From Microlunatus parietis (GTDB taxonomy: Bacteria > Actinomycetota > Actinomycetes > Propionibacteriales > Propionibacteriaceae), in the NCBI RefSeq assembly GCF_013407955.1, contig NZ_JACCBU010000001.1, positions 992,001 through 1,056,000 of the forward strand: a DNA stretch of 64,000 bases, in the 5' to 3' direction. Below are positions 1 through 22,221 of this stretch, piece by piece; position 1 is the first letter of the stretch, and each line of letters opens with the position of its first letter. Below the pieces are notes generated by a model that was not told where the DNA came from, did not search any database, and worked only from the letters and a program-made list of their open reading frames with translations. The position numbers and the translations under genes are program-made.

Positions 1-4835
<4,835 letters not shown>

Positions 4836-5024
4836 AATCTAGCGGTTCCGGGTTAATAGCCCGTTTCCGTTCAACTTAATGTTCGATCGCTGACAAGACC
4901 CATTGCTGGGTTCATCATCAATCAAAGGAATTCCGAACTCGTGGATCGTTGAGGCCTAGACCTCGCAGAGTGCCATGAGCACGGGGTTTGTTGTGCATAT
5001 TTGGCATTGACTTTTAGCACGCTG

Positions 5025-5036
5025 TTGAGTTCTCAA
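5025..5036 (-). promoter_or_regulatory. rrn leader antitermination-like hairpin motif
   Basis: The minus strand reads TTGAGAACTCAA followed by CAGCGTGCT, a small palindrome typical of actinobacterial rRNA leaders (boxB-like), about 190 bases before the 16S 5' end and downstream of all three promoters. The related motif in the ITS supports a role in antitermination or processing, but this is inference from similarity. Confidence 0.55.
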
Positions 5037-5091
5037 GTTTCGGGCGCACACCGCTCGGTCACTTTCGTTTCCGTTTGGGGCAACTCGACTT

Positions 5092-5121
5092 ACTTTAGTG
5101 AGGTTCGGTTTCCGGTGTCAA
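5092..5121 (-). promoter_or_regulatory. rrn promoter, proximal (P3)
   Basis: On the minus strand a perfect -35 TTGACA (5116-5121) and a -10 TAAAGT (5092-5097) are separated by exactly 18 bases. It is the promoter nearest to 16S. The flanks closely resemble the distal copy at 5292-5321, which starts exactly 200 bases upstream. Confidence 0.85.
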
Positions 5122-5197
5122 ATCCGTGTTTCCGAGTTTCACTTGGTTGTTTTAGCCTTCTCGGTTGCTATTCATTGCTTCCGAGGCAGCCTGCGTA

Positions 5198-5227
5198 ACT
5201 CTAGGGATTCTCAGTTCGCGATGTCAA
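5198..5227 (-). promoter_or_regulatory. rrn promoter, middle (P2)
   Basis: On the minus strand -35 TTGACA (5222-5227) and -10 TAGAGT (5198-5203) with an 18-base spacer. Its spacer sequence differs more from the other two copies than those differ from each other. Confidence 0.8.
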
Positions 5228-5291
5228 ATCGGCATTTGAGCTTCACTTCGAGTTTGGATTGCCTCGTTCTTTCTCTGAGGCAACCCGACCA

Positions 5292-5321
5292 ACCTTAGTG
5301 ATCTTCGGTTTCGGGTGTCAA
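5292..5321 (-). promoter_or_regulatory. rrn promoter, distal (P1)
   Basis: On the minus strand -35 TTGACA (5316-5321) and -10 TAAGGT (5292-5297) with an 18-base spacer. The surrounding 50 bases are a diverged duplicate of the proximal promoter region, which suggests promoter duplication. Confidence 0.82.
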
Positions 5322-5333
5322 ATCCGGTCCCGA

Positions 5334-5726
5334 TCCCCACTGTTGACTTGTCTGTACCCACGTTGCTGCTCCCGAAACCTTGTCGCCCTGAAGAAGAGCG
5401 CAATGATCCGGGTCGATCATCGTGGGTGGTTTGCCCCCTTCTGGAGGCTTGGGCCACTTTACTCGCCCGACTCCGGAGAGTCAAGCAGCTCGTGTCCCGC
5501 TTCCTTCGAGACTCCCGAGCCGGCCATCGCGATGGGCCCGATCAAGGGCGCACATCAACCGGATCTTCATCTCGGAGGAGTCGGCCGGTGGCTCGCTTCG
5601 GTTTCCCTCGGCGTTCCGCCCCCCGGCTCGACAGGTAGAACATTACGAGGCTCCGTCGGACAGGGTCAAATCGAGTCGCCGTGGCAGTCCTCACAGCGTG
5701 ACACGCCCGCGCGAAGTGGCCTGAGG
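5334..5726. other. Intergenic region between tyrS and the rrn promoters
   Basis: About 390 bases with no credible gene on either strand. Upstream activating sites for the rRNA promoters could lie here, but I see no clear repeats. I also see no convincing intrinsic terminator after tyrS. Confidence 0.5.
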
Positions 5727-6995
5727 TCAGCGCCGGATGGTAACGGCGCCCACCGTCTTCCGACCGCGGCGCGCGATCAGGTACCGCCCGTGCAGCAACG
5801 CCGCATCGGTCACCTTCGCGTCGGGATCAGTGACCTTCTCGTTGTTCAGGTAGGCGCCACCCTCGGCGATGGTGCGGCGGGCGGCGGACTTGCTCGCCAC
5901 CACTCCGCTGGCCTCAAGGACGTCGACGACTCCCGGCAACTCCCCGTCGGCCGAAGCGACCTCGCCCCCACCGACCTCGGCGACCACTCCGGTCAGCGTC
6001 TCCTCGTCCAGGTCGGCGAGATCCGCTCGGCCGAACAGCGCAGCCGCGGCAGCCTCGGCCGCCTCTCGAGCCCGGCGGGAATGCACGAAGTCGGTCACGT
6101 CGTCGGCGAGGGCCCGCTGAGCCCTGCGTTCGTGCGGACGTTCCTCGGTCGCCTTCGCGAGCTCGTCGATCTCCTCGGCCGAGCGTGGCGAGAACACCTT
6201 GAGGTACTCGATCACCTTGGCGTCCTCCGCATTCAGGAAGAACTGGTGGAACGCGTAGGGGCTGGTCATCTGGGGATCGAGCCAGACTGTGCCCGACTCG
6301 GTCTTGCCGAACTTCGTTCCGTCCGCCTTGGTCAGCAGCGGGGTGGCCAGCGCGTGCACCCGGTCCCCGGTGGACCGCCGGATCAACTCGACGCCGGCGG
6401 TGATGTTGCCCCACTGGTCCGAGCCGCCGAACTGCAGGGTGCAGCCGTGCCGGCGGAACAGTTCGAGGTAGTCGAAGGACTGCAGCAGCACGTAGGAGAA
6501 CTCCGTGTACGAGATCCCGGCCTCCAGCCGGTTCCGGACGACGTCCCTGGCCAGCATGCGGTTCACCGGGAAGTGCTTGCCGATGTCGCGGAGGAAGTCG
6601 AGCACCGGCACCGTGCCGGTCCAGTCCAGGTTGTTCACCACGGTGGCGGCCGCAGGTCCCTCGAAGTCGACGTACTTCGACACCTGGCCGCGGATCTTCT
6701 CCACCCAGCCGGCGACGACCTCCTTGGAATTCAGCGTCCGCTCGCCGGAGTCCTTCGGGTCGCCGATCAGCCCGGTCGAGCCGCCGACCAGGATCAGCGG
6801 CCGGTGGCCGGCCCGTTGCAGGTGGCCGGCGACGATCAACTGGACCAGGTTGCCGAAGTGCAGGCTCGGCGCGGTCGGGTCGAACCCCACATAGAACGTG
6901 ACGGGCCCGGCGGCGAGGTGGTCGCGTAACGCGTCGCGATCGGTCGATTCAGCCACCAGGCCGCGCCAGCTGAGCTCATTCAGGATGTCGGTCAC
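5727..6995 (-). CDS. tyrS: Tyrosyl-tRNA synthetase
   Basis: Class I aminoacyl-tRNA synthetase that charges tRNA-Tyr in the cytoplasm; 422 residues from the chosen start. The HIGH-type motif is HFGN at about residues 46-49 and the KMSKS-type motif is KFGKT near residue 230; the C-terminal 70 residues form an S4 RNA-binding domain. I chose the GTG at 6995 (VTDILNELSW) because the longer frame from 7025 would overlap the end of sthA and its extra ten residues look non-native. It follows sthA by only 10 bases, so the two may be co-transcribed. Placement just upstream of an rRNA operon is common in actinobacteria. Confidence 0.95.
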   Translation of the reverse strand: MTDILNELSWRGLVAESTDRDALRDHLAAGPVTFYVGFDPTAPSLHFGNLVQLIVAGHLQRAGHRPLILVGGSTGLIGDPKDSGERTLNSKEVVAGWVEKIRGQVSKYVDFEGPAAATVVNNLDWTGTVPVLDFLRDIGKHFPVNRMLARDVVRNRLEAGISYTEFSYVLLQSFDYLELFRRHGCTLQFGGSDQWGNITAGVELIRRSTGDRVHALATPLLTKADGTKFGKTESGTVWLDPQMTSPYAFHQFFLNAEDAKVIEYLKVFSPRSAEEIDELAKATEERPHERRAQRALADDVTDFVHSRRAREAAEAAAAALFGRADLADLDEETLTGVVAEVGGGEVASADGELPGVVDVLEASGVVASKSAARRTIAEGGAYLNNEKVTDPDAKVTDAALLHGRYLIARRGRKTVGAVTIRR

Positions 6996-7005
6996 GGCCG
7001 TAAAA

Positions 7006-8436
7006 CTAGTCCACGCCGATGACACTGGTGAGCCGGTCCACGGCCCGCATCTTGTTCGTCGCGTCGAGGGCGGCGACCTTGTACGCCTCGGACAGCGTCG
7101 GGTAGTTCAACACCGTGTCCACCAGGTAGTCGATCGTCCCGCCGCAGCCCATGATCGCCTGCCCGATGTGCACCAGTTCGGTGGCCGAGGTGCCGAAGAC
7201 ATGGACGCCGAGGAGGTGCCGCGTCTCGCTGTGCACGATCAGCTTGAGCATGCCGTACGGGTCGCCGACGATCTGTCCCCGGGCTAGCTCGCGATAGCGG
7301 GAGATGCCGACCTCGAACGGCACCGCCTCCGAGGTCAGGTCCTCCTCGGTCCGGCCGCAGTAGGACAGTTCCGGGATGGTGTAGATGCCGATCGGCTGCA
7401 GGTCCCGCAGTTCGTTCGCCGGCTCGTCGAACGCGTGCGAGGCGGCCAGCCGGCCCTGGTCCATCGAGGTCGCCGCCAGGGCTGGGAAGCCGATCACGTC
7501 GCCGACCGCATACACGTGCTCGACGGCGGTGCGGTAGTTCTCGTCGACGACGAGCCGGCCGCGGTCGTCGGCCGTCAGACCGGCTTTCGGCAGGTCGAGC
7601 CGGGCCGTGGCGCCCTGCCGGCCGGCCGAGTACATGACCACCTCGGCGGCGATCTTCTTGCCCGACGCGAGCGTGGTGATGGTGCCGTGGCCGGAACTCG
7701 CCACCGAGGCCACCTCCTCGCCGAACCGGAACGACATGCCCTGGTCGCGGAGGTGGAACTTGAGCGACTCGATCAGTTCCGGGTCGCAGAACTCGAGCAT
7801 CCGCGGCCGCTTCTCAACCAGCGTCACCCGGGTGCCGAGGGCGGCGAAGATCGACGCGTATTCGACGCCGATCACGCCCGCGCCGACCACGACGAGTGAG
7901 TCCGGTACGTGGTCCAGGGTGAGGATCTGGTCGGAGTCGAGGATCCGGGTGCCGTCGAACTCGATGTGCGGCGGCCGGGCCGGCGTCGTCCCGGTCGCGA
8001 TCACGATCTTGGCCGCGGTCACGGTCCGGTGCTGGGTGCCGCCGTCGACCTCGACCGACAGGGTGTGCGGGTCGGTGAACGCCGCCATCCCGCCGATCAG
8101 CTCGATGTGATTGCGCAGCAGCTGGGCCCGGACCACCTCGGTCTCCCGGCCGATCACGTGCTGCAGCCGGGCCAGCAGGTCACCGATCGTGATGTCGCTC
8201 TTGACCCGGTAACTCGCCCCGTACAGGTCGCGCATCTGCATGCCGGTCAAATAGACGACCGCCTCGCGCAGCGTCTTGGACGGGATCGTGCCAGTGTTCA
8301 CGCAAACCCCGCCGACCATGTGCAGGCGGTCGATCACGCAGACCCGGTGGCCCAGCTTGGCGGCCATGATGGCCGCCTTCTGGCCGCCCGGTCCCGAACC
8401 GATCACCGCGAGGTCGACGTCGAAGCCGTGATCCAT
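7006..8436 (-). CDS. sthA: Soluble NAD(P)(+) transhydrogenase (Si-specific)
   Basis: Cytoplasmic FAD enzyme that transfers hydride between NADPH and NAD+; 476 residues, the usual family length. It has an N-terminal FAD Rossmann motif GSGPGG (residues 13-18), a second [11 protein letters not shown] nucleotide-binding loop near residue 185 and a C-terminal dimerisation domain. The active-site disulfide of dihydrolipoamide dehydrogenases (C-x4-C) is here C45-x4-T50 in [13 protein letters not shown], which is the diagnostic SthA difference. The ATG at 8436 has an upstream GAGGGA ribosome site. A distant flavin disulfide reductase is possible but less likely. Confidence 0.9.
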   Translation of the reverse strand: MDHGFDVDLAVIGSGPGGQKAAIMAAKLGHRVCVIDRLHMVGGVCVNTGTIPSKTLREAVVYLTGMQMRDLYGASYRVKSDITIGDLLARLQHVIGRETEVVRAQLLRNHIELIGGMAAFTDPHTLSVEVDGGTQHRTVTAAKIVIATGTTPARPPHIEFDGTRILDSDQILTLDHVPDSLVVVGAGVIGVEYASIFAALGTRVTLVEKRPRMLEFCDPELIESLKFHLRDQGMSFRFGEEVASVASSGHGTITTLASGKKIAAEVVMYSAGRQGATARLDLPKAGLTADDRGRLVVDENYRTAVEHVYAVGDVIGFPALAATSMDQGRLAASHAFDEPANELRDLQPIGIYTIPELSYCGRTEEDLTSEAVPFEVGISRYRELARGQIVGDPYGMLKLIVHSETRHLLGVHVFGTSATELVHIGQAIMGCGGTIDYLVDTVLNYPTLSEAYKVAALDATNKMRAVDRLTSVIGVD

Positions 8437-8709
8437 TCCCTCAGGGTGTCACGCGGAGGTGACCTCCGTAAGTCCCGCCGATTACGCGCAGCCGAGGAAC
8501 GTGGTCAGAATGCGCTGGACCCCGTGCGACCCGGCCGAGTTCCCGGACTCGGACACCCGACCGGCCGGGAGTGGTGTGGTCGGTTCCCTGGAGTCAGGCC
8601 GCCAGTCGGTGACGGAGTGGCCGCAGTTCGGCGTGCCGCGGAAGACCATCCGACTGGGGGACAGATTCCAGGGCGGCGCTGCGTTGAGCGGCTCGGGGCC
8701 GGGCCGAGC
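8437..8709. other. Intergenic region upstream of sthA
   Basis: About 270 bases without a believable gene. It should hold the sthA promoter and the end of the amidase transcript. The only structure I see is the 15-base palindrome at 8454-8468. Confidence 0.5.
8454..8468. promoter_or_regulatory. Palindrome CGGAGGTGACCTCCG upstream of sthA
   Basis: Perfect 7-base arms around one central base, 18 bases upstream of the sthA start codon. Its position suits an operator or an mRNA hairpin controlling sthA. No regulator gene adjoins it, so the function is inference. Confidence 0.35.
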
Positions 8710-9696
8710 TCAGGAGGTGCGCAGGTGGCGGTGCATGCCGTCGTACGCACTCGCCGCCGGCAGCAACGCCTTGGGCAGCTTCACGACCGAGCTGTAGTTC
8801 GCGTCGACCACGTTGGCGATCGGCGCCTTCGCCAGCTGTGACACGACCTGGTAGCCGTCCATCCGGTCCAGCCCGTACAGCTCGGCGAGCCAGGTGATCA
8901 TCTCGACCTGGGCGATCCGCCAGGCGTCCTCGAGCGGACGGCTGGAGCCGACCGCGATCAGCCAGTCGTCCTGTTCGATCCGTGGCCAGAGCGGTGCACC
9001 GCCCTTGATCAACTCGACGATCAGGGTCACGTTCATCGCGCCCTCGACCGCGGTGCCGCAGGCCTCGCCCTCGCCCTGCCGGTAGTGCCCGTCGCCGATC
9101 GAGAACAGGGCGCCGGGGACGTTCACGCCGAGGTAGCAGGTTGCGCCGGCCTTCAGCTCCGGCGTGTCCATGTTGCCGCCGAACCGTTCCGGAACGAGCG
9201 AGCTCCGTACCTCCCGGGCGGGCGGCGCGACGCCGACGGTGCCGAGCATCGGCTCGGCCGGCCAGTCGACCCGGAAGTCGCTGCGGGCCGCCTCGAACGT
9301 CACGGACTGCCGGACGCTGTCGTACTGATAGATCCAGGTGACCTCCGGCAGCGCGCCGTGCAACAGCGCCGTCCGGTCGGTGCCGGTCAGCCCGCCGAAG
9401 AACGGGATCGTCGTCGACACACCCCAGTCGCGGGCCGGCTCGAGCTCGACGAAGTGCAGCGCCAGCGTGTCGCCGGGCTCCGCGCCCTCGACGTGGAACG
9501 GGCCGGTCTGCGGATTGACCTGGTTGATGTCGATGCACTGGCTGGGCAGGTCAGCCGGCGATCGAACCCTCCCGGCGTACGCGTCCTCGCACCACAGCCG
9601 CATCGTCGTCCCCGGCTTGACCTTCATGATCGGTTCGACGCCGCCGAACGTCCAGGCGAGTTGCTCCGGGGTCGGCGTGAACTCGACGGTGTCCAT
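8710..9696 (-). CDS. Acetamidase/formamidase family protein
   Basis: Predicted zinc-dependent amidase of the FmdA/AmdA family, which hydrolyses small amides such as formamide or acetamide to the acid plus ammonia; 328 residues, slightly longer than many members. Family hallmarks seen: an early acidic CIDINQVNPQTGPFHVEGAE segment, the DTLALHF strand and the GDGHYRQGEGEACGTAVEG segment (about residues 200-220) that carries metal and substrate residues. No signal peptide. It begins 32 bases beyond the argH stop on the same strand and could receive read-through from the arginine operon. The exact substrate cannot be told. Confidence 0.85.
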   Translation of the reverse strand: MDTVEFTPTPEQLAWTFGGVEPIMKVKPGTTMRLWCEDAYAGRVRSPADLPSQCIDINQVNPQTGPFHVEGAEPGDTLALHFVELEPARDWGVSTTIPFFGGLTGTDRTALLHGALPEVTWIYQYDSVRQSVTFEAARSDFRVDWPAEPMLGTVGVAPPAREVRSSLVPERFGGNMDTPELKAGATCYLGVNVPGALFSIGDGHYRQGEGEACGTAVEGAMNVTLIVELIKGGAPLWPRIEQDDWLIAVGSSRPLEDAWRIAQVEMITWLAELYGLDRMDGYQVVSQLAKAPIANVVDANYSSVVKLPKALLPAASAYDGMHRHLRTS

Positions 9697-9728
9697 GCCG
9701 GCAACGTCTCACCGTGGAACGGGGCCCG

Positions 9729-15282
<5,554 letters not shown>

Positions 15283-15286
<4 letters not shown>

Positions 15287-16274
15287 TGGTTGGCCTCGCT
15301 GATCATGAATTCCCCGTTGCGCAGTTCATGGTCCGGGATCGGCTGCCCGGCCGGGAACACCCGGCTGCCCAGCCGGACCAGGCCGTCCTGGATGATCATG
15401 GTGCCGATCCCCTCGTTGGTGAAGATCTCCAGCAGCAGCGAGTGCGGGACCCGGCCGTCGGTGACCGTGGCGCGGGTCAGGCCGCCCTCGACCGCGCGCA
15501 GGCAGGCCTCCATCTTCGGCACCATCCCGGACTCCAGCGTCGGCATCAGCTCCCGCAGCTGCGAGGCGGAGATGTTGGTGACGACCTCGGTGCTGTTCGG
15601 CCAGTCGGCGTAGAGCCCTTCCACGTCGGTCAGGACGACGAGCCGTTCGGCCTGGAGCGCGACCGCGAGCGCCGCGGCGGCCGTGTCGGCGTTGACGTTG
15701 TGGACCACGCCGTTGACGTCCGGGGCGATGCTGGCGACGACCGGGATCCGGCCCGCACCGATCAGGCCCTCGATCGCCTCCGTGTGCACGGCCGTGACGT
15801 CGCCGACCAGACCAAGATCGACTTCTTCGCCGTCGACGGTGAGCGACTTGCGCTCGGCGGTGAACAGGCCGCCGTCCTCGCCCGACATGCCGACCGCCAA
15901 GGTGCTCTGCTGGTTGATCAGCCCGACCAGGTCGCGGCCGACCTGGCCGACCAGGACCATCCGGACGACCTCCATCACCTCCGGACTGGTCACCCGGAGC
16001 CCGTTCTTGAACTCGCTCGGGATGCCCAGCCGCTTCAGCATCGTGGAGATCTGCGGCCCGCCGCCGTGGACGACGACCGGGTGCACGCCGCACCGCTTCA
16101 TGAACACGATGTCGGACGCGAACGCACGCTTCAGGTCCTCGTCGATCATGGCGTTGCCGCCGTACTTGATCACGACCGTCTTGCCGGCGTACGTCTCCAG
16201 CCAGGGCAGCGCCTCGGTCAGGATCGACGCCTTCTCGATCAAGGTCAGCCGGTGCTCATCCTGCTCGGGTGCGT

Positions 16275-16278
<4 letters not shown>
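15283..16278 (-). CDS. argB: Acetylglutamate kinase
   Basis: Phosphorylates N-acetylglutamate, commonly the arginine-feedback step; 331 residues, a little longer than usual because of N- and C-terminal tails. It shows KYGGNAM (about residues 34-40), HGGGPQIS for ATP phosphate binding and [11 protein letters not shown]. The ATG at 16278 overlaps the argJ stop; the open frame further upstream lies in argJ and is not part of the gene. Confidence 0.95.
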
Positions 16279-18487
<2,209 letters not shown>

Positions 18488-20278
18488 TTACCACTCGGTT
18501 CGGTAGGCGCGGGCCTGCAGCTCGAAGAGCTCGGCGTAGCGCCCGCCCTTGGCGATCAGCTCATGGTGACTTCCCTGCTCGACGATCCGCCCGCCGTGCA
18601 GGACCAGGATCAGATCCGCCATCCGTACCGTCGCGAAGCGGTGCGAGACGAGTACCGTGATGCCGCCGGTCCGAGCGGCAGCAACCGCGGACGCGGCGGC
18701 GTAGCGACGGAACAGCACGTATTCGGCCTCCGGATCGAGTGCCGCCGTCGGCTCGTCGAGGGCCAGCAGCAGCGGCGTCGGCCGCATGAACGCGCGAGCC
18801 AGCGCGAGCCGCTGCCACTGGCCGCCGGACAGGTCGACGCCATCGGTGAACTCCCGGCCGAGCTGGGTGTCCAGCCCTCGCGGCAACGACGCGACGACCT
18901 GCTCCGCCGCGCCGCGCCGGACGGCCGATCGGACCGCTTCCGGATCTTCGAGGTGGGACAGGTCGCCGACCCCGACAGCCTCACGTGCGGTGAGCTCGTA
19001 CCGGACGAAGTCCTGCAGGGCCACGGCCGTGCTGGTTCGCCAAGCCTCGGGATCGAGCTCGGCCAGCGGCCGGCCGTCGACCAGGATGCTGCCCTCGGAC
19101 GGCTCGTAGAGCCTGGTCAGCAGCTTCACCAGGGTCGACTTCCCGGCGCCGTTCTCGCCGACGATCGCAACCGTCCCGCCCGCCGGCAGGTCGACGTCGA
19201 GCCGGCGGAGGACCGGAACCGAGGTGCCCGGATAGCGGAAGCTGACGTCGCGGAGCGAGATGCCGCGGTCGAGCCGCCGTGGCGTCGATCGACTCCCGGT
19301 GGCTCCTGCTGTCCTTGCGTAGCGGCGCAACCAGGCATAGCGAGCGAACGCGCGGACCGTCTGGCCGGTGCTCCGGCCGGCGTCGGCGACCATCGCCGCG
19401 GTCTGCTCGACCCGGGCACCCAGGAGCACGATCAGGGCAAGATCACCGGCCGATCCAGTGTCGGTACCGGCCAGTGTCGCGACGAGGACGATCGAGGCGG
19501 TGTAGCCGAGACCGAATCCCAGCCGGGCCGCCAGTTCGTAGCGGGCGCCGATCGCGGCTGCGCGTCCGCGACGTCGCTGGACGACGCCCAGCAACGCGTC
19601 GATCATGCGGAGCAGGTCACCCTGAAGGCCGAACACCCTGACCTCGAGGCCGTGCCGAGCCGAGGCCGCGACGTCGGCCAACCGGTCCGCCCGGCGGCTG
19701 TACTGAGCGGTGGCCTCCCTCGCCCGACCCTGGTGTCCGCCGCTGACCAGCGATGCCCAGACCCGCAGTGCGCCGAGCAGGGGCAGCACCAGCAGCACGG
19801 GATGGATCGCGGCCAGGATCCCGAGGACGGCGACCGCGTTGGCCGCCGCCGAGATCAAACCGATCTGCTGGGTGAAGCTGAACGTCAAAGGGAGGCTCTC
19901 CGTGCGGAGCAGCTCGATCCGATCGGCGATCTCTGGTCGCTCGTGGTGTTCGAGGCCGGGTATCCCTGCCACCGTGGAGATCACTCCGTGGGTGAGGTAG
20001 GTGTGCACCTCGTCGACCATGGTCTGCGAGGCGGCGAACTCGAAGCACTGGATGATCATGGCGAGGACCAGGGTGGCCGAAATGATCACGGCGCCGGTCA
20101 GGACCGAGCTCGAGTGGTGGCCGAGTGCGCCATCGATGATCAACTTCAGGCCGTAGACCTGCAGGACCGGAGCGACGGCGCCGGTCACCCGCAGCAGCAG
20201 AGTGAGTACGGCCAGTGTTGGATTGGCCCGGAACCCGCTGACCAGCCAGAGCCGGATCGCGTCGAGTTGATCAAGCAT
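18488..20278 (-). CDS. ABC exporter half-transporter, second subunit
   Basis: Type IV-fold ABC exporter with fused membrane and ATPase domains, 596 residues. About six membrane helices lie in residues 1-310. The ATPase domain shows Walker A GENGAGKST, signature LSGGQWQRLALARAF, Walker B LLLALDEPTAALD and switch histidine in VSHRF, so all catalytic residues are present. It overlaps the upstream ABC gene by eight bases and the two probably form a heterodimer. The cargo is unknown: no peptide precursor or modification enzyme is next to it. Confidence 0.88.
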   Translation of the reverse strand: MLDQLDAIRLWLVSGFRANPTLAVLTLLLRVTGAVAPVLQVYGLKLIIDGALGHHSSSVLTGAVIISATLVLAMIIQCFEFAASQTMVDEVHTYLTHGVISTVAGIPGLEHHERPEIADRIELLRTESLPLTFSFTQQIGLISAAANAVAVLGILAAIHPVLLVLPLLGALRVWASLVSGGHQGRAREATAQYSRRADRLADVAASARHGLEVRVFGLQGDLLRMIDALLGVVQRRRGRAAAIGARYELAARLGFGLGYTASIVLVATLAGTDTGSAGDLALIVLLGARVEQTAAMVADAGRSTGQTVRAFARYAWLRRYARTAGATGSRSTPRRLDRGISLRDVSFRYPGTSVPVLRRLDVDLPAGGTVAIVGENGAGKSTLVKLLTRLYEPSEGSILVDGRPLAELDPEAWRTSTAVALQDFVRYELTAREAVGVGDLSHLEDPEAVRSAVRRGAAEQVVASLPRGLDTQLGREFTDGVDLSGGQWQRLALARAFMRPTPLLLALDEPTAALDPEAEYVLFRRYAAASAVAAARTGGITVLVSHRFATVRMADLILVLHGGRIVEQGSHHELIAKGGRYAELFELQARAYRTEW

Positions 20279-22073
20279 CGGATTCCTCCTCCCCCGCCGC
20301 CGCGTAGCGTTCCGCCTGGAGTCGGAACATGGCGGCGTAGCGTCCGTCGGCGGTGATCAACTCGGCGTGGCTGCCCGACTCGACGATGCGTCCCTCGTGG
20401 AGCACGGAGATCCGCTGCGCACCGCGTACCACGGAGAAGCGATGCGAGATGATCAAGGACGTGACACCTCGGCACAGTCGCAGGTAGTCCTGCACCAGTT
20501 CCGCTTCGGCCCGGACGTCGAGCGCGGCCGCAGGCTCGTCCAGCACCAACAGACCTGCGCCCGTGTCGACGGAGTGCAGGGCACGAGCCAGTGCGAGCCG
20601 CTGCCACTGGCCGCCGGACAGCTCGGCACCGCCCGGTACGGTCCGGTCCAGGATCGTGTCCCACTGCGCTGGCAGCCGGTCAACGACCGGAACCAGGCCC
20701 GCCCGCCGGGCCGATTCGGCGACATCCGCCCGCTGCTCGGCGGAGCCGGCGCCGACCGCGACGTTGTCGGTCACCGACAACGGGAGCCGTACGAAATCCT
20801 GCACGAGCGCCGCGATCCGACGCTGCCAACCGGCCAGCGAGACTGAGTCGATCATGGCCAGGTCGATTCCGTCGACCGTGATCCGGCCCGTGGTGGGCCG
20901 ATAGCAGCCAGCGAGCAGCTTCACCAGGGTCGACTTCCCGGCCCCGTTGATCCCCACGAGGGCATACGACTCCCCCGCCCGGAGTTCGAGCGTGACGCCA
21001 CTCAGGGTGTCCTGGTCACGCCCCGGGTAACGGAACGAGACGTTCTCGAACCGGATGCTGCGGGTCGGTGCGGACGCCAGTTCGACGGACCGTTCGGGCC
21101 GGTCCGGCGCCTTTGAGCTCACCAGGTCGGGCAACGACCGGAGCGACCGGTACGAGGCCTCGGCACGACGGGCCTGCACGAGGGTGCCGGGATCGCCGCC
21201 GGTCGCGAGCAGCAGGACCGCCGAAAGAACGGAGGTGGCGCCGCCGAGGGACACCTCGCCGATCCACAGGGCGCGGACCACGAGCATGATCGCGACCACC
21301 GTGACCGCAGCGTGGACTGCCATGACGCCGAGCCGGGCCAGGGCCGACCGCAGGCGGCGCGACTGGACCGGCCTCAGCGCAGCGTCCCGTTCGGCAGTGT
21401 GCCGATCCGCGATCCACCCGGCCAGGCCGAAGATCCGCAACTCCTGGATGCCCTCGGCCAGCGCCAGGTGATAGAGATAACTGGCCCGCCGCTGGCCCTC
21501 GGTACGGCCCGCCCAGGCCGCGGTCTCGCTCCGGCCGGCCCGGGTCGACCACCACTCGACAAAGAACACCGATCCCAGCAGCATCGGCGCCAGCCACCAG
21601 GTCAACCCGGCGCCGACCAGCAGCGCCGAACCGATCACGGTCAATCGCGAACTCCACAGCGACAAGACCAGGCCCGGACCGCGGCTGAGCCCGATCAGGT
21701 CGACTTCCCGCGACCGCGCGTACCGATCCCGCACCGCCGGATCCTCGAGATGCTCGATCCCGACCGGCGCCAGCATCGGCCCCAGGGCGCGCCCCGCAAG
21801 ATCACGGTCGAGTCCGAGTTCGAGCCGGGTGGCCGCCAGTTCACGCCCGACGGGCAGGACCGAACGGGCCAGCAGGAGCAGCACGGCTGCAGTCACCAGG
21901 AGCGCGAGCTGGGAGGTTCCGGCACCGGCCGCGGCCGCCTCGCCGGCGGTGACGACCCGGCCGATCAGCCAGGCGAGCAGGACGGCGGAAACCGCCATGA
22001 GGAGGGAGAGCGTCGCCAGCGCGGCCGTCGGTCCGCGGGCCACCCGGAAGCCGTAGCGCAGTAGATCGAACAT
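20271..22073 (-). CDS. ABC exporter half-transporter, first subunit
   Basis: Fused membrane plus ATPase ABC exporter, 600 residues, partner of the following gene. The membrane domain occupies about residues 1-310; the ATPase domain has Walker A GINGAGKST, signature LSGGQWQRLALARAL, Walker B GLLVLDEPAAALD and SHRF. Both composite sites therefore look active, unlike many heterodimers with one degenerate site. The ribosome site AGGAG eight bases before the ATG lies inside a perfect hairpin (22078-22104), so translation may be gated. Role unknown. Confidence 0.88.
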   Translation of the reverse strand: MFDLLRYGFRVARGPTAALATLSLLMAVSAVLLAWLIGRVVTAGEAAAAGAGTSQLALLVTAAVLLLLARSVLPVGRELAATRLELGLDRDLAGRALGPMLAPVGIEHLEDPAVRDRYARSREVDLIGLSRGPGLVLSLWSSRLTVIGSALLVGAGLTWWLAPMLLGSVFFVEWWSTRAGRSETAAWAGRTEGQRRASYLYHLALAEGIQELRIFGLAGWIADRHTAERDAALRPVQSRRLRSALARLGVMAVHAAVTVVAIMLVVRALWIGEVSLGGATSVLSAVLLLATGGDPGTLVQARRAEASYRSLRSLPDLVSSKAPDRPERSVELASAPTRSIRFENVSFRYPGRDQDTLSGVTLELRAGESYALVGINGAGKSTLVKLLAGCYRPTTGRITVDGIDLAMIDSVSLAGWQRRIAALVQDFVRLPLSVTDNVAVGAGSAEQRADVAESARRAGLVPVVDRLPAQWDTILDRTVPGGAELSGGQWQRLALARALHSVDTGAGLLVLDEPAAALDVRAEAELVQDYLRLCRGVTSLIISHRFSVVRGAQRISVLHEGRIVESGSHAELITADGRYAAMFRLQAERYAAAGEEESDA

Positions 22074-22077
22074 GAAA

Positions 22078-22104
22078 CCACTCCTGATCCCTTGACCGGA
22101 GTGG
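22078..22104 (-). promoter_or_regulatory. Hairpin enclosing the ribosome binding site of the ABC exporter
   Basis: CCACTCC and GGAGTGG (perfect 7-base arms, 13-base loop) flank the region just upstream of the start codon. On the minus-strand mRNA the second arm contains the AGGAG ribosome site, so a folded stem would hide it. This suggests translational control by a factor or condition that opens the stem. Confidence 0.45.
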
Positions 22105-22221
22105 CTGGGCGCACGGAGCCATCCCGGTCAATCCCGTTGGATTCACCGAATGACTCCGGGTTGCCGCCCGAAGACCCGACGACCGTAACAAGCGGCCCCC
22201 GGATCGGGCGACTGAATTTCC

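Noticed and set aside
5259-6929. 556-residue plus-strand frame across the rrn promoters and tyrS
   Set aside because: Antisense to tyrS and running through rRNA promoter sequence; no recognisable domain.
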